DNA of 64,000 nt from contig JAJTCH010000001.1 of the NCBI GenBank assembly GCA_021323225.1, forward strand, positions 625,120-689,119, read 5' to 3'. The notes beneath the pieces are model-generated. The model was not told the DNA's origin. It did no database searches and was given only the letters and a program-made list of their open reading frames with translations. The translations under genes were made by a program, and so were the position numbers. The DNA comes from Rickettsiaceae bacterium (GTDB taxonomy: Bacteria; Pseudomonadota; Alphaproteobacteria; Rickettsiales; UBA1997). Below are positions 26,669-36,056 of the stretch, piece by piece (the stretch's first letter is position 1; every line of letters begins with the position of its first letter).

Positions 26669-28675
26669 TTAAGCGTTTTTTATAATTGTTTTTAGAACTT
26701 CAACCGCTTCCTCAACTCCATTTTTATCAACACCACCACACATTGCTAAATCAGGTTTGCCTCCACCATTTTTGCCGCCAATTTTTTCAGCAATTTTATT
26801 GATGATTTGATTGGCAGGAAATTTTTCTGCGAGATTTTGGCTGACTGCCAAAACTGATGATAATTTTTCTTCGGCAAAACCAAAAAATAAAATCACGCTA
26901 TTTTGCTGATATTCTTTTTGGTTTTTAGTTTGGGTTGTCAAGTCTCGCAGTTCCTTGGCATTAACCCCGTCAAAAAAATGAGAAACTAAATTTATCTCAC
27001 CAAATTTTTCTGCTTTGAAATTTGTATTGGCTGATAATTTTTCTTTCTTCAATTTCTCAATTTCCTTTTGCAGAGCTTTAACTTCTGCCATTTTAGCCTC
27101 ACCTAATTTGTAAAATTCTTCAGCCAGATTTTTTAAGCTTTCAACCTCATCTTTGCTTGCAACTAAATTTCTGTTTTGCTCTTCCTTAAAATAACATAAG
27201 TCATCAAAGCCTTTCTTGGCGCTATCAAACTGGCTTTGCGGAGTTGCAACATCACCGAATTGCGGTTTGATTTTTAAAGCATCAAGCAAATTTTGTAATC
27301 TGCGTTCTTGCAATCTGAAATGTTCCAAAGCAAAGAAACCGGTTTTAGCCTCAATTCTTCTAATGCCGGCAGCAATACCTTTTTCAGAAATGATTTTAAA
27401 AGCGCCAATATTTCCAGTAGCTTTTGCGTGGGTTCCACCGCATAATTCAATTGATTGGCCCATTTCTAAAACTCGCACTACCTGATCATATTTTTCACCA
27501 AATAATGCCATTGCGCCTTTATTTCTAGCTTCATCAAGCGGCAGAATTTCAGTTGTAATTTGGCTATTTTGACGGATATAGAAATTGACCAAATCTTCAA
27601 TTTGATCAAGCTCTTCAACGGTAACAGCTTTGTTATAATTGAAATCGAAAGTAAAATAATGGCTATCAACATTCGAGCCTTTTTGGGTAATTTGATTGCC
27701 CAAAATTTGTTTTAGCGCCAAATGCAAAAGATGGGTTGCAGAGTGATTGATAGCGCGGAATTGGCGAGAACGGTTATTGACAAAAGCGATTACTTCATCT
27801 CCTTCTTTCAAATTTCCTTTAACAGCATCATCTGACGAAACACGGTGCGAAAAAATACCGCCGATTTTTTCTGTGCTAGAAATTTCAATACGGTTGGAAA
27901 TTTTTGAATAATCAATCAATCCGTCATCTGCAATTTCACTAGCTAAAATTAACACGCCATCATCACCTTTTTGTCCGCCGGAAGTGGCATAAAATGGAGT
28001 TTGATCAAGAACAATTGATTCAATTTTTCCTGAAGAAGAATGGATGATTTTTAAAATTTTTGCTTTGGCGCGAGTGTTTTCATAGCCAACAAATTTTGTC
28101 TCACCGAATTTTTCTTTAAGCTCAAAAAATGAATCATCTTCCTTTTTTTCTCCCGAACCAACCCAATTTTCCCGTCCGCGTTTTTTTTGCTGCTCCATTT
28201 CGGAATTGAAATTTTCAACATCAACTTCGATAGTTTTTTCACGCAAAATATCTTGAGTTAAATCAAGAGGGAAGCCATATGTATCGTAGAGTTTGAAGGC
28301 AATTGCTCCGGAAAATTTTTCACCTTTTTTAACTTTAGATAATTCTTCTTCCAGAATTTCCATGCCACGGCTTAGAGTGGTTCTAAATCTCTCTTCCTCG
28401 GTTTTTAAAATATCAATTATTGTTTCTTTAGCAGCCACTAATTCCGGATAAGTCTCACCCATTTCTTTAATCAAAGCAGGCACCAATTTATACATCAATG
28501 GCTCACCAGCACCCAATTTATGAGCATGACGCATAGCACGGCGCATGATGCGGCGAAGCACATAGCCCCTGCCCTCGTTAGAAGGCATAACGCCATCAGC
28601 AATCAAAAATGAAGATGAACGCAAATGATCGGCAATAACTTTAAAGGAAGGATTTATAGTTGTCGGATTAGTCAT
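26669..28675 (-). CDS. alaS: Alanyl-tRNA synthetase lacking its catalytic domain
   Basis: The 668-residue frame begins at a point matching about residue 280 of full AlaRS (FKVIADHLRSSSFLIADGVM). It keeps the tRNA-recognition region (PSNEGRGYVLRRIMRRAMRH), the editing domain with metal-binding motifs (NHSATHLLH, ELCGGTHAKATG), a coiled linker and the C-Ala/DHHA1 end (KIGGKNGGGKPDLA). Class II motifs 1, 2 and 3, which form the aminoacylation site, are absent. An in-frame stop lies about 15 codons upstream of the ATG, and no AlaRS-like sequence exists in the 308 bases up to mrp. The remaining frame is intact and well conserved. It could be one half of a split AlaRS, an editing-only protein, or the result of a rearrangement or misassembly at the adjacent repeat. 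Confidence 0.93.
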   Translation of the reverse strand: MTNPTTINPSFKVIADHLRSSSFLIADGVMPSNEGRGYVLRRIMRRAMRHAHKLGAGEPLMYKLVPALIKEMGETYPELVAAKETIIDILKTEEERFRTTLSRGMEILEEELSKVKKGEKFSGAIAFKLYDTYGFPLDLTQDILREKTIEVDVENFNSEMEQQKKRGRENWVGSGEKKEDDSFFELKEKFGETKFVGYENTRAKAKILKIIHSSSGKIESIVLDQTPFYATSGGQKGDDGVLILASEIADDGLIDYSKISNRIEISSTEKIGGIFSHRVSSDDAVKGNLKEGDEVIAFVNNRSRQFRAINHSATHLLHLALKQILGNQITQKGSNVDSHYFTFDFNYNKAVTVEELDQIEDLVNFYIRQNSQITTEILPLDEARNKGAMALFGEKYDQVVRVLEMGQSIELCGGTHAKATGNIGAFKIISEKGIAAGIRRIEAKTGFFALEHFRLQERRLQNLLDALKIKPQFGDVATPQSQFDSAKKGFDDLCYFKEEQNRNLVASKDEVESLKNLAEEFYKLGEAKMAEVKALQKEIEKLKKEKLSANTNFKAEKFGEINLVSHFFDGVNAKELRDLTTQTKNQKEYQQNSVILFFGFAEEKLSSVLAVSQNLAEKFPANQIINKIAEKIGGKNGGGKPDLAMCGGVDKNGVEEAVEVLKTIIKNA

Positions 28676-28791
28676 TTTATTGATTGTAAAAGGAATTTTG
28701 TCGGCGCAGTTTTAAGCTTTTTGGTTAAGAATTCAAGGAAACATCGTGATTGTAGTGGCTAAAGATACAGCGCAATTGCGCTTTTATTCTC

Positions 28792-28948
28792 CGTCATTGC
28801 GAGGAGCGTGCGCAGCCAGCGACGCGGCAATCCAGAAAACTTGACGAGAGATTTGGAAGTTAAAACGAACTCGGATTCAAGAATGAATCCAAAAAGTAAG
28901 ATCTCTGGATTGCCGCGTCGCTGGCTGCGCACCCTCCTCGCAATGACG
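28792..28948. repeat. 157-bp inverted repeat between mrp and truncated alaS
   Basis: Arms of 45 bp (28792-28836 and 28904-28948) are inverted copies with one mismatch and flank a 67-bp centre. The ends read cgtcattgcgagga, and the arms contain gcgacgcggcaatcc. This is the style of the palindromic intergenic elements spread through many rickettsial and other genomes, probably a non-autonomous mobile element. The centre has its own small hairpin (ggattc/gaatcc). It occupies most of the 308-base gap between mrp and alaS; the rest of the gap holds nothing I recognise. The arms are much richer in GC than the surroundings. Confidence 0.85.
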
Positions 28949-28983
28949 CGTTGAAAAATTTCATGTCATCATGAAAGATATTT

Positions 28984-30021
28984 CTAAACCAAAGAATCCA
29001 AGATATTCTCAACAATTTTCCCAAATTCAAAAGCAATTGAATGGCTTGGGTTTTGATTGCAGATTGGGTTTTGGGAATCATTGGCCTGGTTGATTTCAGG
29101 AGAAATTGGGACATCTCCTAAAAAATTTAAACCTAAATCATCAGCCATTTTTTTAGCCAAGTCTTTGCCAAAAATATAATTCTTTTCTCCATTGGAGCCA
29201 GACAAATAGGCCATATTTTGTATCACACCGCAAATCGGAATTTCTAAAGTTTTAAACATATCAACCGCTTTTATCACATCAATTATTGCCAGATTTTGCG
29301 GGGTGGAAACCAGCACCACACCATTAGGCCTGAATTGCTGGATCAAGCTTAGATGAACATCGCCCGTTCCTGGCGGCAAATCAATAATCATATAATCGAT
29401 GTCATTCCATTTGGTGCCAGAAATTAGTTGGGTTAGAACCTTAGTCACCATTGGCCCGCGCCAAACCGTTGCCTTTTCTGACTCCACCAAAGAGCCAACC
29501 GAAATGCAGTCAATGCCATAACTGTTGATTGGAATCATCAAACCGCCTTCCGATTCCGGCTTGCCTTTAAGATTCATCAAATAGGCAATTGATGGTCCGT
29601 AAATATCGGCATCAACTAATGCGGTTTTAAAACCAATTCTTTTAAGAGAAATTGCAAGATTGGCTGCGACTGTGGATTTGCCAACTCCGCCTTTGCCGGA
29701 AGCAACGGCGATAATATTTTTAACGCCTTTAACAGAAGTGGTTTTTATTTGAGGTTTAGATTGTTGCTCCGGCTGGCTGCTGGTTAAGATAATATTAACT
29801 TGAAAATCACCAAGGGTTTTTAATTTTTCTTTAATTTTTTTTGCCAAAATCTCACCTGTTTTGCTGTCAATTTTCAAAACACCAATATCAACCGCAAAGC
29901 TGATTTTGTTATCTTTAACAACAATTTCCGAAAGAGCTTTTGCATCAGCTAAATTATGGAATTGGCAAATATCGATAATATCAACTTCTTTAATCAGGTT
30001 CAGAATTTTTTCCTGCATCAT
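28984..30021 (-). CDS. mrp: Mrp/ApbC-family iron-sulfur cluster carrier ATPase
   Basis: Mrp proteins bind and deliver Fe-S clusters. The 345-residue protein has an N-terminal MIP18/DUF59 domain (about residues 1-85) and a ParA-like NTPase domain with the deviant Walker A (VASGKGGVGKSTVAANLA), DADIYGPSI and IDLPPGTGDVHL. The usual CxxC pair near the C-terminus is not evident in the part containing GVIQNMAYLSGSNGEKNYIF, where other members have MSYF-CPNC-like residues, so cluster binding may differ. It is divergent from hflK. Confidence 0.9.
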   Translation of the reverse strand: MMQEKILNLIKEVDIIDICQFHNLADAKALSEIVVKDNKISFAVDIGVLKIDSKTGEILAKKIKEKLKTLGDFQVNIILTSSQPEQQSKPQIKTTSVKGVKNIIAVASGKGGVGKSTVAANLAISLKRIGFKTALVDADIYGPSIAYLMNLKGKPESEGGLMIPINSYGIDCISVGSLVESEKATVWRGPMVTKVLTQLISGTKWNDIDYMIIDLPPGTGDVHLSLIQQFRPNGVVLVSTPQNLAIIDVIKAVDMFKTLEIPICGVIQNMAYLSGSNGEKNYIFGKDLAKKMADDLGLNFLGDVPISPEINQANDSQNPICNQNPSHSIAFEFGKIVENILDSLV

Positions 30022-30123
30022 CTTGTAATTATGTATAATAAAAGTTATATAGTGGCCCTAATTCAAACCACAAATCCTGCGGGGGTTGAATCATAAAATT
30101 ACAAATCAATCAAGCAATCAAAA

Positions 30124-31365
30124 ATGACCGCTAAATTTGCCAATCTTTTTGCAATGATCAAAGCACTTTACCAAAATCCATGGGGTGGCCCGTGGGGTGG
30201 ACAAGGCGGCAATCAAGGCCCAAAACAGGGTCCATGGGGAAAGCCGGAAGACAAAAACAAAGATGGAGAAAAGCCAAATAACAATCCAGGCAATGGCCAA
30301 GGCAAAAAGCTTAATCCGAATTTTGACGATAAAGTTGATGAAGCGGTTAAAAGATTTAAGAACCTGTTTAACGAACAAGGCGGCAGCTATAACAATAAAG
30401 GCATGAGCAAAAATTCCCGGTCAATTTTCGGATTATTTTTAAGCGTCCTACTTGTCTTATGGCTTGCTTCAGGAATTTACAAAATTGATTCCGACGAAAA
30501 TGGTTTGGTTTTATATTTCGGCAAATTTTATTCTGTCTCCACGCCAGGCTTGAATTATTGCTTGCCAGCACCTTTTTGCAAAGTCATCAAAAAGAAGGTC
30601 ACAAGAGTTAATACCGAAGAATTTGGCTTTAGCTCCGGCGGGAGCAAAATGTTTGGTGGTAAATCCAAGGAAGTTGTCAACACTGAAAATCTGATGCTGA
30701 CCGGTGATGAAAATATTGTTGATATCGACTTTCAGGTTCAATGGCAAATCAGCGATATAAAAGATTTTATTTTTAATCTGGAAGATCCGGAACTGGGTAT
30801 TAGAAAAGCTTCCGAAAGCGCGATGAGAGAAATTATTGCCAGAACGCCAATTGCCGATGCGCTTTCCGACGGTAAAAACAAAATTGAGCAAGAAACTAAA
30901 GTTTTATTGCAAGAAATCCTCGATTCATATGGCGCCGGCGTTCGAGTGGTGCTGGTGCAAATGCGCCGTGTTGACCCCCCGGCCCAAGTAATTGACGCTT
31001 TTAGAGATGTTCAAACCGCCAGGGCTGACAAAGAAAAAGAAATCAACCAAGCACAATCTTACAGCAACGACATCATCCCAAGAGCAAGAGGTGAAGCTTC
31101 AAAAATTATTGAAAGCGCCAAAGCCTATAAGCAAGAAGTGGTTGCCAATGCGCAAGGCCAAGCCAGCCGCTTTAACGCAATTTATAATCAATATGCCAAA
31201 TCAAAAGCGGTAACTAAAAAGAGAATGTATTTTGAACAGATGGAAAAAACTTATCGCGACATTGACAAGGTGATTATCGACAAAAATATTTCCAAAACCG
31301 GTGCAATTCCATATCTGCCAATCAGCACTACCAAAGCCCAAACAACCACTAAAAAAGCCGAATAA
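30124..31365 (+). CDS. hflK: HflK, membrane prohibitin-like regulator of FtsH
   Basis: HflK and HflC form a large inner-membrane cage around the FtsH protease. The 413-residue protein has the typical Gly/Pro/Trp-rich N-terminus (NPWGGPWGGQGG), a membrane helix at about residues 101-118, and the SPFH domain (ENGLVLYFGKFYSVSTPGLN; NTENLMLTGDENIVDIDFQVQW). The start could also be the ATG at codon 11. The stop overlaps the hflC start by one base. Confidence 0.95.
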   Translation: MTAKFANLFAMIKALYQNPWGGPWGGQGGNQGPKQGPWGKPEDKNKDGEKPNNNPGNGQGKKLNPNFDDKVDEAVKRFKNLFNEQGGSYNNKGMSKNSRSIFGLFLSVLLVLWLASGIYKIDSDENGLVLYFGKFYSVSTPGLNYCLPAPFCKVIKKKVTRVNTEEFGFSSGGSKMFGGKSKEVVNTENLMLTGDENIVDIDFQVQWQISDIKDFIFNLEDPELGIRKASESAMREIIARTPIADALSDGKNKIEQETKVLLQEILDSYGAGVRVVLVQMRRVDPPAQVIDAFRDVQTARADKEKEINQAQSYSNDIIPRARGEASKIIESAKAYKQEVVANAQGQASRFNAIYNQYAKSKAVTKKRMYFEQMEKTYRDIDKVIIDKNISKTGAIPYLPISTTKAQTTTKKAE

Positions 31366-32231
31366 TGAAAAACAATATTTACAAATATATCATCGCCGCA
31401 ATTGCTGTTTTGATTATTCTAAACGGCACGATTTTTATAGTTGACCAAAGAAGCCAGGCTTTGGTGGTGCAATTTGGCGAAGTTGTGAGAATCATCAATA
31501 AGCCAGGGCTAAAGCTCAAAATACCATTGGTGCAAGATGTAATTCGTTTTGATAAGAGAATTTTGGATCTAGGAATTTCTGATCAAGAAGTTATCGCCGC
31601 TGACCAAAAAAGACTTATCATCAATGCTTTCACCAAATATAAAATTATTGATCCGCTAAAATTCTACACCACGGTTAGAACCAGTGCTGTCGCTAAAAAC
31701 AAACTCTCTGCAATTTTGGATTCTAACTTAAGGGAAGCAATTGGCGAAGTTCCGTTAATTGATTTGCTAAGCGAAAATCGCGCCAAAATCATGGCCAGAA
31801 TCCAGGAAAGTTTTAGCAAAGAGGTAGAGATTTTCGGCATTGAAATTGTTGATGTCAGAATCATGCGCGGCGATCTGCCAAAAGAAAATTCTGACGCCAT
31901 CTTTACCAGAATGCAAACCGCCAGAGAAAAAGAAGCAAAAGAAATCAGGGCAAAAGGCGCTGAAGAAGCAGAAAGAATCAAGGCTGAAGCTGATAAACAA
32001 AGAACGGTTATTTTGGCTGAAGCAAAAAAAGAAGCTAACATCACCAGAGGTTCCGGCGATGGCGAAGCTGCTAAAATTTCTTCCGCTGCTTTTTCTAAAG
32101 ACCCAGCTTTTTATGATTTTTACCGCAGCATGCAAGCTTATGATGAAAGCCTACGCCCTGAAAAAACCACCATCATCATTTCACCGGATAGCGAATTCTT
32201 TAAATATTTTGATAAAGTTTCATCCAATTAA
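31365..32231 (+). CDS. hflC: HflC, partner of HflK
   Basis: The 288-residue SPFH protein has an N-terminal membrane helix (residues 6-25) followed by QALVVQFGEVVRIINKPGL and an Ala/Glu/Lys-rich coiled segment (about residues 190-230). It is co-translated with hflK through a TAATG overlap, and its stop touches the start of xerC. Confidence 0.95.
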   Translation: MKNNIYKYIIAAIAVLIILNGTIFIVDQRSQALVVQFGEVVRIINKPGLKLKIPLVQDVIRFDKRILDLGISDQEVIAADQKRLIINAFTKYKIIDPLKFYTTVRTSAVAKNKLSAILDSNLREAIGEVPLIDLLSENRAKIMARIQESFSKEVEIFGIEIVDVRIMRGDLPKENSDAIFTRMQTAREKEAKEIRAKGAEEAERIKAEADKQRTVILAEAKKEANITRGSGDGEAAKISSAAFSKDPAFYDFYRSMQAYDESLRPEKTTIIISPDSEFFKYFDKVSSN

Positions 32232-33161
32232 ATGGCAGAGATAAGAGCTGTCGCAAATGAAGAAATAAAAAAACTGGTGGAGGATTTTTTTTCCTATCTG
32301 GCTTCGGAAAAAAGATGCTCCAACCACACAATCATCTCCTATCAAAATGATATTTTTTATTTTTTCTCTTTCCTGAAAAGCCAGTCCAATTCTTTAGTTA
32401 GCAAAACTCAGCTAGAAAATTTAACCATCCACAATTTTCGTTCTTGGCTGGCATTTAGAAAAGAAAAAAATCTCTCTAATGCTGCAACCGCTAGAGCCGC
32501 TTCATGTCTTAGAACTTTTTTCAAATTTCTGAACCACAATCAAATTATCGCCAATAAAGAAATTGAAAAAATCAAAAGCCCAAAATTGGCAAAGCCAATT
32601 CCAAAAGCGGTAGATAAAATTGATATTGATGCAATCATTGGTTTGATTGCAGAATTCAACAAAGTTGAATGGCTGCAGAAAAGGGACTTGGCTTTGATCA
32701 CTTTAATTTACGGCTGTGGGCTTCGTATTTCTGAAGCTCTTTCCATCACTAAAAATCATCTTCAAAATAGCGGAACCATTATCATCACTGGCAAGGGCAA
32801 CAAACAAAGAATGGTGCCGATTTTGCCAGTTGTGGAAAAACAAATTAGGGAATATTTAGCCACCCTTCCCCATCAAGTTAATAGTGACCAACCGATATTT
32901 TTGGGATTGCGTGGCAAGAAATATCAACCGGCAATGTTTGAAAAACTAATCCAAAAAATCAGGGAATATTTAGATCTTCCTGACAGCATAACGCCACATA
33001 GTTTCCGCCATTCTTTTGCAACTCATCTGTTGGAAGCCGGCGGCGATTTGCGCACAATTCAAGAACTTCTTGGCCATAGCAGCCTTTCAACCACTCAGCG
33101 CTATACCAAAATTGACAAAACCAGATTGCTTGAAGTTTATAACAAAGTCAGCCCTCGATAG
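32232..33161 (+). CDS. xerC: Tyrosine recombinase XerC
   Basis: This recombinase acts with XerD at dif to resolve chromosome dimers. The 309-residue protein has an N-terminal SAM-like core-binding domain (SYQNDIFYFFSFL) and a catalytic domain with all active residues: Arg in YGCGLRISEA, Lys in ITGKGNKQR, HSFRHSFATH, His in LLGHSSLS and the nucleophile Tyr in TTQRYTKID. The overall text resembles rickettsial XerC more than XerD (GLRISEALSITKNHLQN), but the call between the two is not certain. It follows hflC without a gap. Confidence 0.88.
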   Translation: MAEIRAVANEEIKKLVEDFFSYLASEKRCSNHTIISYQNDIFYFFSFLKSQSNSLVSKTQLENLTIHNFRSWLAFRKEKNLSNAATARAASCLRTFFKFLNHNQIIANKEIEKIKSPKLAKPIPKAVDKIDIDAIIGLIAEFNKVEWLQKRDLALITLIYGCGLRISEALSITKNHLQNSGTIIITGKGNKQRMVPILPVVEKQIREYLATLPHQVNSDQPIFLGLRGKKYQPAMFEKLIQKIREYLDLPDSITPHSFRHSFATHLLEAGGDLRTIQELLGHSSLSTTQRYTKIDKTRLLEVYNKVSPR

Positions 33162-33164
33162 ATC

Positions 33165-33716
33165 ATGAAAATCAACAAAATAATTTTAGCCAGCGCAATT
33201 TTGATTAGCGTTTCAGCCAAAGCAGCAGTCATAAATTCCAGCCAGGTCAGCAATCAAGATGACAAATTTTTCATCACCATCTCCGGCAATGTCCAAGCAA
33301 AGCCGGAAAGAATTTTGAAATTGTTGACCGATTATAACAACTTAACCAAACTCACCCCAAAAATCATCGAAAGCAAAATCCTTAAAAAAGACGGCAATAT
33401 AGTAACTGTAAAAACCATAACCGAAGGCTGCGTTTTATTTTTCTGCAAAAAAGTTACAAACACACAAAAAGTTATAATTTCCAACTGGACAATTTCTTCC
33501 ACAACTATAGCAGAAGAAAGCGATCTGAAATCAGGAAAAATGAAATGGGAAATAAAGAAAGAAGGGAATGAAACCCACGTAATTTATTCAGCCGAACTTG
33601 AGCCAAAATTTTTCGTTCCACCCCTCATCGGCACATTTTTTATGAAATATGCGATGATAGAGGAAGCGGAAGGGTTTATCAAAAATGTTGAAAAACTAGC
33701 GAAAGAAGAAAATTAA
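33165..33716 (+). CDS. SRPBCC-fold periplasmic protein
   Basis: This 183-residue protein has a cleavable signal peptide (residues 1-20, ending AKA). It is followed by a START/polyketide-cyclase-like SRPBCC domain. Key features are RILKLLTDYNNLTKLTPKI, where lipid-binding members have the first helix pair, and KFFVPPLIGTFFMKYAMIEE near the end, like the C-terminal helix of coenzyme Q-binding homologues. A Cys pair (GCVLFFC) could form a disulfide in the periplasm. It probably binds a lipid or other hydrophobic ligand. It is the last gene of the hflK operon. Confidence 0.7.
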   Translation: MKINKIILASAILISVSAKAAVINSSQVSNQDDKFFITISGNVQAKPERILKLLTDYNNLTKLTPKIIESKILKKDGNIVTVKTITEGCVLFFCKKVTNTQKVIISNWTISSTTIAEESDLKSGKMKWEIKKEGNETHVIYSAELEPKFFVPPLIGTFFMKYAMIEEAEGFIKNVEKLAKEEN

Positions 33717-33754
33717 TTATACATGGATACAGCTTGATCATGAACTATTGCAGA

Positions 33755-35887
33755 TTACAAGATTTTACATTGCTCTTCTTCTGATTGCTGAATACTATTT
33801 GCTTTTGCCTCTGCCGGACTATTGCCAGGAAAATCTTTTATAGTCACAGAATGTTCTGAGGATGGCTCTCCATCTTTTACTTCAAGCCTCAATTCTTGAT
33901 GCTTTTGCTGCTTCCTAATTTTAACTGCCCCTTTGAATAAATTATCCACAACAAGTGGACGCAAATCTTTAATATGAATGTTATCTCCTTCTACAAAAAC
34001 ATTCCCTTTTCCCCTGGTTGCTTCCGTGATTTCCTGCAAAACTTCCTCCATTCCTATAACACATTTCGGTTGTTTAAGCAGCACTACTTCACCAAATCCT
34101 TCAGCCGCAGCGGGTTTTTCAATTGTTGCTGTCACAAAATCTTCACCAAACAACATGTTCAAACTTTCCTGAATGGAAACTAACAAATCATCATTGTTGA
34201 TAGATTTTTTTGGAGCTTCTGCCAGCGCAGGAGGTTTTCCAAATAATATGTGGTCTAAACTTTCACCATCACTGCCGTTATCTTTCTTTTGTCTAGAAGG
34301 ATCCTCATATTTTTTTCCATCCAACTCTATTGAGTCCAGATGTGTAAATTTGGAGAATTTTCTACGTAACTGCGGAGGTAATATCTCCTTATAGATTTCA
34401 ACCAACCTATCGAATTTTTTCTTATCAAATGGATTAAATCCTAACACCATAACCAGATCATATTCTGGTGAGTTTTTTACTTTCAAACGTTCGTTGCGCG
34501 CTTCAGCTAATTTTTCATAATCTACTTTTAGCTTTCCCTTCCCAACTTCTCTCATTAACCATTTTAGTATATTCCGATCACGATCTGTAGGGGCATTATT
34601 TTCCTTGGCAGTGTGCTCAAACATACCTTGATAAGGACTCAAGCTTTTATTATCATAATCTGCATATATTTTAACGGTAGATGTTGGGCCATTTGGACCC
34701 ACAATTGATAAAACATGATCATTCCCTATTAAACATTCCTCAGTAGCACCGCCAATGCAATGCTCCATTACCTCTCCTTCCAACCTTAGTTCTGCCGAAG
34801 TAGTGCGCGCCACCACCTTCCATCCTTTGCGCCATGTTACCATAAAAGGAACATTAATTTCTTTTTCTCTAAATAATGTTAGCCAACCTATATTATTGTA
34901 ATCTTTATATCTTCTTATCTTGCCTTGTTTAACTCTCCACTCATTAGCAAATGCCAGAGTTTCCTTTTTAGACAGTCCTTTAAATAACTCGGTTTTAGTT
35001 ACGGAAGTCATATATCTTAATATATAACCCGTATTACCACCCCTTTCCTTTAACTCAAATTTTTGTCTTTCTTCTTCTGTCATCATCTTAAGCAATTGCG
35101 GAACCAGAATGGTCTTGGCATAATCTTCAATAGCCTGATAAATAGTATCATTTATTTTAAGTTCTTCCTTTAATACTTCTGTTCCAGGTGAAAAAGTGAC
35201 ATTGTCTATTAGTCCATTTAAGATGTGCAGACTACTATTGCTTGTTTTAAGAGCTTCAGCAAGAGCTGCTGCACCTACAGAGGTAATGGGGTGCACCTCT
35301 AGATATTGAATACCCTCATTTGCTTTTAACATTTCAGCAAGCATTATCACTACTGAATCATTAACTTTCTCTCCTAACTCTAGCTTACGAATACCGTTAT
35401 TTATCTTAAGCCCCTCAGTTATTATTCTTAACTTTGTATTAGTAAGATTCTTTTCTCCTATTATTAACTCTTCAATTGTATCATTTTCTTTCAGCGATTC
35501 TGCAATTAATTCAATAGCTTCGTTACTAAAATCAGCTTTTAAATTTAGGTAAGTTTTTTTGCGATCTGCCAATATGTCTATTGGATATAATCTATTGCTG
35601 GCAATATGAATTACCTCCCGGATTAGCTGTATATTATCCTTTTCATTTTCTGGCACATTTGGCCTGCGATTTATTATCTGAATAGCTAATTTTAGTAAGT
35701 AACTTATATCATCTTGACGTTTTGTTAGAACCTCCTCGCTAAGCAAAACCAACTTATCATGCAAGCACTGGTGAAGCCTTGGATATTCCGTAAGAAGCGT
35801 CGCTTCATCTTTGCTCTCTTCTAGAACCGACAATCTATTTTTTTTGCCAGTCATAATTTCTTGGATAATCTGCTCTTTTGTTTTCAT
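33755..35887 (-). CDS. LRR protein fused to a PcfJ-like domain
   Basis: The 710-residue protein has no signal peptide. Residues about 114-250 are leucine-rich repeats of the ribonuclease-inhibitor type (NEAIELIAESLKENDTIEEL; VVIMLAEMLKANEGIQYLEV; GAAALAEALKTSNSSLHIL). Residues about 355-445 match the PcfJ-like domain: LRLEGEVMEHCIGG with a conserved His-Cys, a strand pattern STVKIY, and NNAPTDRDRNILKWL. The C-terminal 250 residues are charged and unassigned. PcfJ-like proteins are known from plasmids and conjugative elements; LRR proteins of related bacteria are often host-directed effectors. The gene is monocistronic and faces the SRPBCC gene. Its function is unknown. Confidence 0.75.
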   Translation of the reverse strand: MKTKEQIIQEIMTGKKNRLSVLEESKDEATLLTEYPRLHQCLHDKLVLLSEEVLTKRQDDISYLLKLAIQIINRRPNVPENEKDNIQLIREVIHIASNRLYPIDILADRKKTYLNLKADFSNEAIELIAESLKENDTIEELIIGEKNLTNTKLRIITEGLKINNGIRKLELGEKVNDSVVIMLAEMLKANEGIQYLEVHPITSVGAAALAEALKTSNSSLHILNGLIDNVTFSPGTEVLKEELKINDTIYQAIEDYAKTILVPQLLKMMTEEERQKFELKERGGNTGYILRYMTSVTKTELFKGLSKKETLAFANEWRVKQGKIRRYKDYNNIGWLTLFREKEINVPFMVTWRKGWKVVARTTSAELRLEGEVMEHCIGGATEECLIGNDHVLSIVGPNGPTSTVKIYADYDNKSLSPYQGMFEHTAKENNAPTDRDRNILKWLMREVGKGKLKVDYEKLAEARNERLKVKNSPEYDLVMVLGFNPFDKKKFDRLVEIYKEILPPQLRRKFSKFTHLDSIELDGKKYEDPSRQKKDNGSDGESLDHILFGKPPALAEAPKKSINNDDLLVSIQESLNMLFGEDFVTATIEKPAAAEGFGEVVLLKQPKCVIGMEEVLQEITEATRGKGNVFVEGDNIHIKDLRPLVVDNLFKGAVKIRKQQKHQELRLEVKDGEPSSEHSVTIKDFPGNSPAEAKANSIQQSEEEQCKIL

Positions 35888-35995
35888 ATAACTGGATTAT
35901 TAAAATTAATAGATTTACAAAAGGATATAGTGCTAGCTTATTATTAATAATTTTCCAATATAAAGTTGATTAAGAAAATGTTAATAATGGGCAAT

Positions 35996-36034
35996 AAAAA
36001 AGGCGGACTCTAATTTTAGAGTCCGCCTTTAGTT
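35996..36034 (-). terminator. groESL terminator
   Basis: A perfect 14-bp stem (aaaggcggactcta at 35999-36012, inverted at 36017-36030) has a 4-base loop and A/T runs on both sides. On the minus strand the T-run follows the stem, fitting termination of groEL. On the plus strand a shorter T-run is also present. The bases from 35888 to 35995, upstream of the LRR gene, are AT-rich with no clear feature. Confidence 0.88.
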
Positions 36035-36056
36035 TTGTGTTTAGATTAGGAAACCA

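Noticed and set aside
28860..29114. Minus-strand frame running from mrp into the inverted repeat
   Set aside because: It overlaps the end of mrp in another frame and otherwise translates repeat sequence.
30118..30378. Minus-strand frame across the hflK N-terminus
   Set aside because: It mirrors the Gly/Pro-rich repeats of hflK and resembles no known protein.
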